A stretch of 8,470 nucleotides of DNA from NCBI GenBank assembly GCA_007120915.1, contig SKMT01000714.1:1-8470 (forward strand), read 5' to 3'. Below the pieces are notes generated by a model, which was not told where the DNA came from, searched no databases, and saw only the letters and a list, made by a program, of their open reading frames with translations. Source of the DNA: Myxococcales bacterium (GTDB lineage: Bacteria; Myxococcota_A; Bradymonadia; Bradymonadales; Bradymonadaceae). Positions 5,746-8,470 of this stretch are shown here, in pieces. Made by a program: the position numbers and the translations under genes. Position 1 is the stretch's first letter. Every line of letters begins with the position of its first letter.

Positions 5746-6363
5746 ATGTCGCGAACTGCGGGCTCGTTGCTGGTGATCGTCGCCTTTTTGATGGTGGGCT
5801 GGACGGGGTGTAACCAGTCGTCGTCCCCGGAGGTCAACGAAGATGAACCGGCCCAGGACAACCAGCAGCCCGACTGCAGCGTCGACGCCGACTGTGAGTC
5901 CTACTACCGCTGTCTTCAGGGGGAGTGTGGAGAGCCGCCGGCGATGACGGGACAACGCGATCAGAATACGCCAGTCGCCGAGATTGTGGACGGCGACGAG
6001 ACGGTGGCCCAGTTTTATCTGGAGCTGGCGGTGACCGAAGATGAGCAGGCCACGGGGCTGATGTATCGCGAAGAGATGTTGCCTGACTGGGGGATGCTGT
6101 TCATCTATGAGGAGGAACAGGAGCTGTCGTTCTGGATGAAGAACACCTTCATTGAGCTGGATATGATCTTCATCGACGCCGCCGGAGAGGTCGTCGGTGT
6201 GATCGATCGGGCGGAACCGCTGTCGACGCAGCCACGCTCAGTGAACCGGCCGGCGCGCTACGTGTTGGAGGTGCTCGGCGGATTGGCCGAAGAGCAGGGC
6301 ATCGAGCCGGGTACACGGATGAGATTGCAGAATGTCGAAGACGCTTATCAACCTGATCAGTGA
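5746..6363 (+). CDS. DUF192 lipoprotein with Cys-rich N-terminal segment
   Basis: 205 aa. The N-terminus is a lipoprotein signal: hydrophobic 7-18, then WTGC with Cys22 as the likely lipidated residue. Trp at -3 is unusual for a lipobox, where Leu/Val/Ile is normal. Residues 23-43 are an acidic, disordered tether. Residues 44-61 hold four cysteines (C44, C50, C56, C61), spaced like the small disulfide cassettes common in surface lipoproteins of Myxococcota. Residues 76-197 are a complete DUF192 domain, with the family signature GLMYREEMLPDWGMLFIY (104-121) and SFWMKNTFIELDMIFID (128-144). DUF192 is widespread, often exported, and has no firmly established activity. GGAG at 5737-5740 sits 5 nt before ATG. 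It begins 31 bp after the HEAT gene and overlaps the next gene by 32 bp, so co-transcription is very likely. Confidence 0.92.
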   Translation: MSRTAGSLLVIVAFLMVGWTGCNQSSSPEVNEDEPAQDNQQPDCSVDADCESYYRCLQGECGEPPAMTGQRDQNTPVAEIVDGDETVAQFYLELAVTEDEQATGLMYREEMLPDWGMLFIYEEEQELSFWMKNTFIELDMIFIDAAGEVVGVIDRAEPLSTQPRSVNRPARYVLEVLGGLAEEQGIEPGTRMRLQNVEDAYQPDQ

Positions 6364-8470
6364 ACTGGTGCCCACCCGGGCGCATGCTGCGGTGTGGGCG
6401 GCAGTGACTCTGATGGCGTTGGTGGTGGCCTTCGTTCCATTGTTCAACCTGGTGGGATACGAATCAGCGGCGCTGTTCGGCGTGGTGCTGGGGCTGTGTG
6501 CGACGGGGCTGACGGTGTACATGGTGCGAAGTGGGCGGATTTTGCCCCCGCTTGCCGATGAGCGAGAACGGTCACCGACGCGCGACTTCGGGCGGCTGGC
6601 GGTGATCCATTGTGCGATGATTGCCGGGCCGGCTCTGATATTGACGGCCAATGGACTGCGGGTGACGAACTGCGACTGGGTAGCGGGGTTTGCGTTCTGG
6701 GGGCTGATCGTGGTGCCGGCGGTGCTGATCGGACAGACGGCGGGCTGGGTGGGGGTGACGCTGTTTGCGCGGCGCCGCGTCGCACCCTGGGCGGTGGCGT
6801 TTGGACTGCCCGTGGCCGATGCGGCGACGTTGCTGGCCCACCTCGCATTGCAGCCGCCGATCGTGGGGCATCAGTGGTTTCTCGGCTATTTCGGCGGGTC
6901 GATTTATGACGAGGCGCTGGCGGTGCCGCCGTCGCTGATCGCCTACCGGGTGATCAACCTGGCGGCGGTGGTGGCGGTGGTGGCGGCGATCGAGGTGGTG
7001 TTTGCGCTTGTGCGTGGGCGCCGTTGGCAGTGGACGGCGGCTCTGGCCGTGATGGCGGCGGTGGTGTGTGCCTCCGGATTCGCCTACAGGATGGAGTTCG
7101 GCATCTCCATTGACCGCGACTACATCGCCGAGGAGTTGGGAGGGAAGGTCGAGACGGATCACTTCGAGATCTACTATCCGAAGGACAGCTACCACATCGA
7201 GTGGATCGACGAGATTGTGGAGGAACACGAGTATCGCTACGCGATGCTCCAAGAGTTCTTCGACACCGATCCGGTCGCCGAAAGTGGGCGCAAAGTGCGC
7301 AGCTTCGTGTATGCCGATCGCGACTCGAAAGGGGAGTTGATGGGCGGCAGGGATACGATGGTCGCGAAGCTGTGGCTCCAGGAGATGCACATACTGTGGC
7401 AGGGCCCGAACAGCCGGATGCTCGCCCACGAGCTGGCGCATATCTTCACCGAGCCCTTCGGGGCGGGCCCGCTGAGGTTGAGCATGCAGAACAGTGTGGG
7501 CGTGAACATGGGGCTGGTCGAGGGCGCGGCGACGGCAGCGGAGTGGCCCGCCGGGGAGTTGACCCCGCACGAGGCGTCGGCGGCGATGCGGCAGTTGGAT
7601 ATTGCGCCCGGGATCGACCGGATTGTGGGCGCCGGCGGGTTCTGGACCGAGGCGTCGGGCCCGGCGTACGTGGCGATGGGATCGTTTGTGCGATTTCTCA
7701 TCGACGAGAAGGGGATCGACACCTTCAAGGAGGTCTACCCCGGCGGGGACTTCGAGGGGGGGTACGGGGTGAGCGTCGACGAACTTATCGAGCGCTGGGA
7801 GGAGTATGTGGACGGCAAGGAGCTGACCACGCGCCAGTTGGTCGTCGCCGAAGAGCGGTTTGACCGGCCCAGTATCTTCGGGCGCAAGTGTGCCCGGGCG
7901 ATCGCCGAGGTTCGACGCCAGGCGCGAAGTGCGGCCAGCCGCGGCGCCTTCGGTCAGGCGCGCCAGTACTACGAACAACTCCTCGCGCTCGATCCGGATC
8001 GGCCTGCAGCACACCGGGAGTACGCCCGACTTTTGTTCGACCACGACCGTCACGACGAAGCGCTGGAGGTGATCGACAACCGGCCGCTCGCGTCGATGAC
8101 CCGGGTGGACGAGGCGCGGTTTATGGAGTTGAAGGGCGATATCCTGTGGTCCCAGGGCGACGCCGAAGAAGCGGTGGAGGCATATTCGCGGGCGCTTCGG
8201 GCAGGGGCACGAATTGAGCGGGAGCGCAGCCTGCGGGTGAAGCGACACCTGGCAGCACGCGACGACGACTACGGGCGGGCCTATCTGGTCGATGGGGGCG
8301 ACGGTGTCGGATCGATGTATACGCTGGTGCAGTGGGTACAGGCGGCGGGGGCCGACGATCCGGTGGCGGTGTATCTGCTGGGCCGGCGGCTGTGGCAGCG
8401 GCGCCACTACGCGGAGGCAATCCCCTACCTGCAGCAGAGCCAGCAGGGGTTGTCGGCGGCGGTGCTGGAC
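6332..8470 (+). CDS. Polytopic membrane zinc metalloprotease with C-terminal TPRs, 3' truncated by window
   Basis: 713 codons are visible and the frame is still open at the window end. Residues 1-252 are membrane-embedded, with about seven hydrophobic segments (near 18-40, 45-66, 88-107, 116-142, 152-172, 203-228, 233-252). Residues 272-500 form a zincin domain: HELAH (H366, E367, H370) gives two zinc ligands and the catalytic Glu, and E398 in LVEGAATAAEW, 28 residues on, is a good gluzincin-type third ligand. A following segment, AYVAMGSFVRFLIDEKG (445-461), matches the pattern of peptidase-MA-like proteins. TPR-like helices occupy about 540-582, 596-623 and 677-703. By membrane logic the protease and TPRs lie on one side, probably the periplasm, but topology is not proven. 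The start at 6332 overlaps the DUF192 gene by 32 nt and has a poor Shine-Dalgarno, suggesting translational coupling; ATG 6413 is an alternative. The exact family is not recognised. Confidence 0.85.
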   Translation, partial: MSKTLINLISELVPTRAHAAVWAAVTLMALVVAFVPLFNLVGYESAALFGVVLGLCATGLTVYMVRSGRILPPLADERERSPTRDFGRLAVIHCAMIAGPALILTANGLRVTNCDWVAGFAFWGLIVVPAVLIGQTAGWVGVTLFARRRVAPWAVAFGLPVADAATLLAHLALQPPIVGHQWFLGYFGGSIYDEALAVPPSLIAYRVINLAAVVAVVAAIEVVFALVRGRRWQWTAALAVMAAVVCASGFAYRMEFGISIDRDYIAEELGGKVETDHFEIYYPKDSYHIEWIDEIVEEHEYRYAMLQEFFDTDPVAESGRKVRSFVYADRDSKGELMGGRDTMVAKLWLQEMHILWQGPNSRMLAHELAHIFTEPFGAGPLRLSMQNSVGVNMGLVEGAATAAEWPAGELTPHEASAAMRQLDIAPGIDRIVGAGGFWTEASGPAYVAMGSFVRFLIDEKGIDTFKEVYPGGDFEGGYGVSVDELIERWEEYVDGKELTTRQLVVAEERFDRPSIFGRKCARAIAEVRRQARSAASRGAFGQARQYYEQLLALDPDRPAAHREYARLLFDHDRHDEALEVIDNRPLASMTRVDEARFMELKGDILWSQGDAEEAVEAYSRALRAGARIERERSLRVKRHLAARDDDYGRAYLVDGGDGVGSMYTLVQWVQAAGADDPVAVYLLGRRLWQRRHYAEAIPYLQQSQQGLSAAVLD

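Noticed and set aside
3597..5861. 754-codon antisense frame across the HEAT-repeat gene
   Set aside because: It is a by-product of strong codon bias in the plus-strand gene (GAC/GAG/GTC/GCG-rich). The plus frame has a signal peptide and HEAT repeats; the antisense product is Arg/His/Val-rich with no domain.
6572..8407. 611-codon antisense frame opposite the metalloprotease
   Set aside because: The plus frame encodes membrane helices, HELAH and TPRs. The antisense product is His/Arg/Pro-rich with no family features, typical of a GC-rich shadow.

Overview
This is a GC-rich window with strong G/C third-position bias. It looks like chromosome from a Gram-negative bacterium: most encoded products have export signals or membrane segments, and there is a bacterial lipoprotein and a BrkB/YihY membrane protein. 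A Cys-rich CxxxxxC...C...C cassette in a lipoprotein and the markedly acidic secreted proteins recall Myxococcota/Bradymonadales-type or other salt-adapted 'deltaproteobacterial' genomes. That placement is inference, and no marker gene in the window fixes it. There are no rRNA, tRNA, CRISPR, IS or phage genes.

Layout. (1) 1-502, minus strand: the N-terminal 167 codons of a secreted alpha-helical protein that leaves the window, perhaps a lytic-transglycosylase-type or TPR-like solenoid. (2) 503-790: a divergent intergenic region with no convincing element. (3) 791-2212, plus: a complete BrkB/YihY-family membrane protein with a soluble C-terminal extension. (4) 2211-2260: a rho-independent terminator for the convergent minus-strand gene, whose U-tract lies over the brkB-like stop codon. 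(5) 2282-2494, minus: a small YdcH/DUF465 protein. (6) 2495-2951: an intergenic region with an inverted repeat, a 119-bp array of 17 perfect-length heptads (TTGGGTG and two variants), a possible small ORF starting right after the array, and a good sigma-70 promoter. (7) 2952-3152, plus: a 66-aa basic zinc-ribbon protein. (8) 3237-3290: a 12-bp perfect palindrome upstream of a perfect TATAAT box. (9) 3396-5714, 5746-6363 and 6332-end, plus: a probable three-gene operon encoding a secreted acidic HEAT-repeat protein, a DUF192 lipoprotein with a Cys-rich leader segment, and a large polytopic membrane protein with an HExxH zinc-protease domain and C-terminal TPRs, cut by the window end.

The three operon genes are closely packed (a 31-bp gap, then a 32-bp overlap) and all are predicted to act in or across the envelope. 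That makes a shared extracytoplasmic role plausible, possibly an assembly, scaffold or proteolysis module, but the sequence does not show which. The two least ordinary items are the G-rich heptad array with what surrounds it, and the membrane-zincin-TPR protein with its operon partners. I see no decisive evidence for a complete new defence or mobile system.
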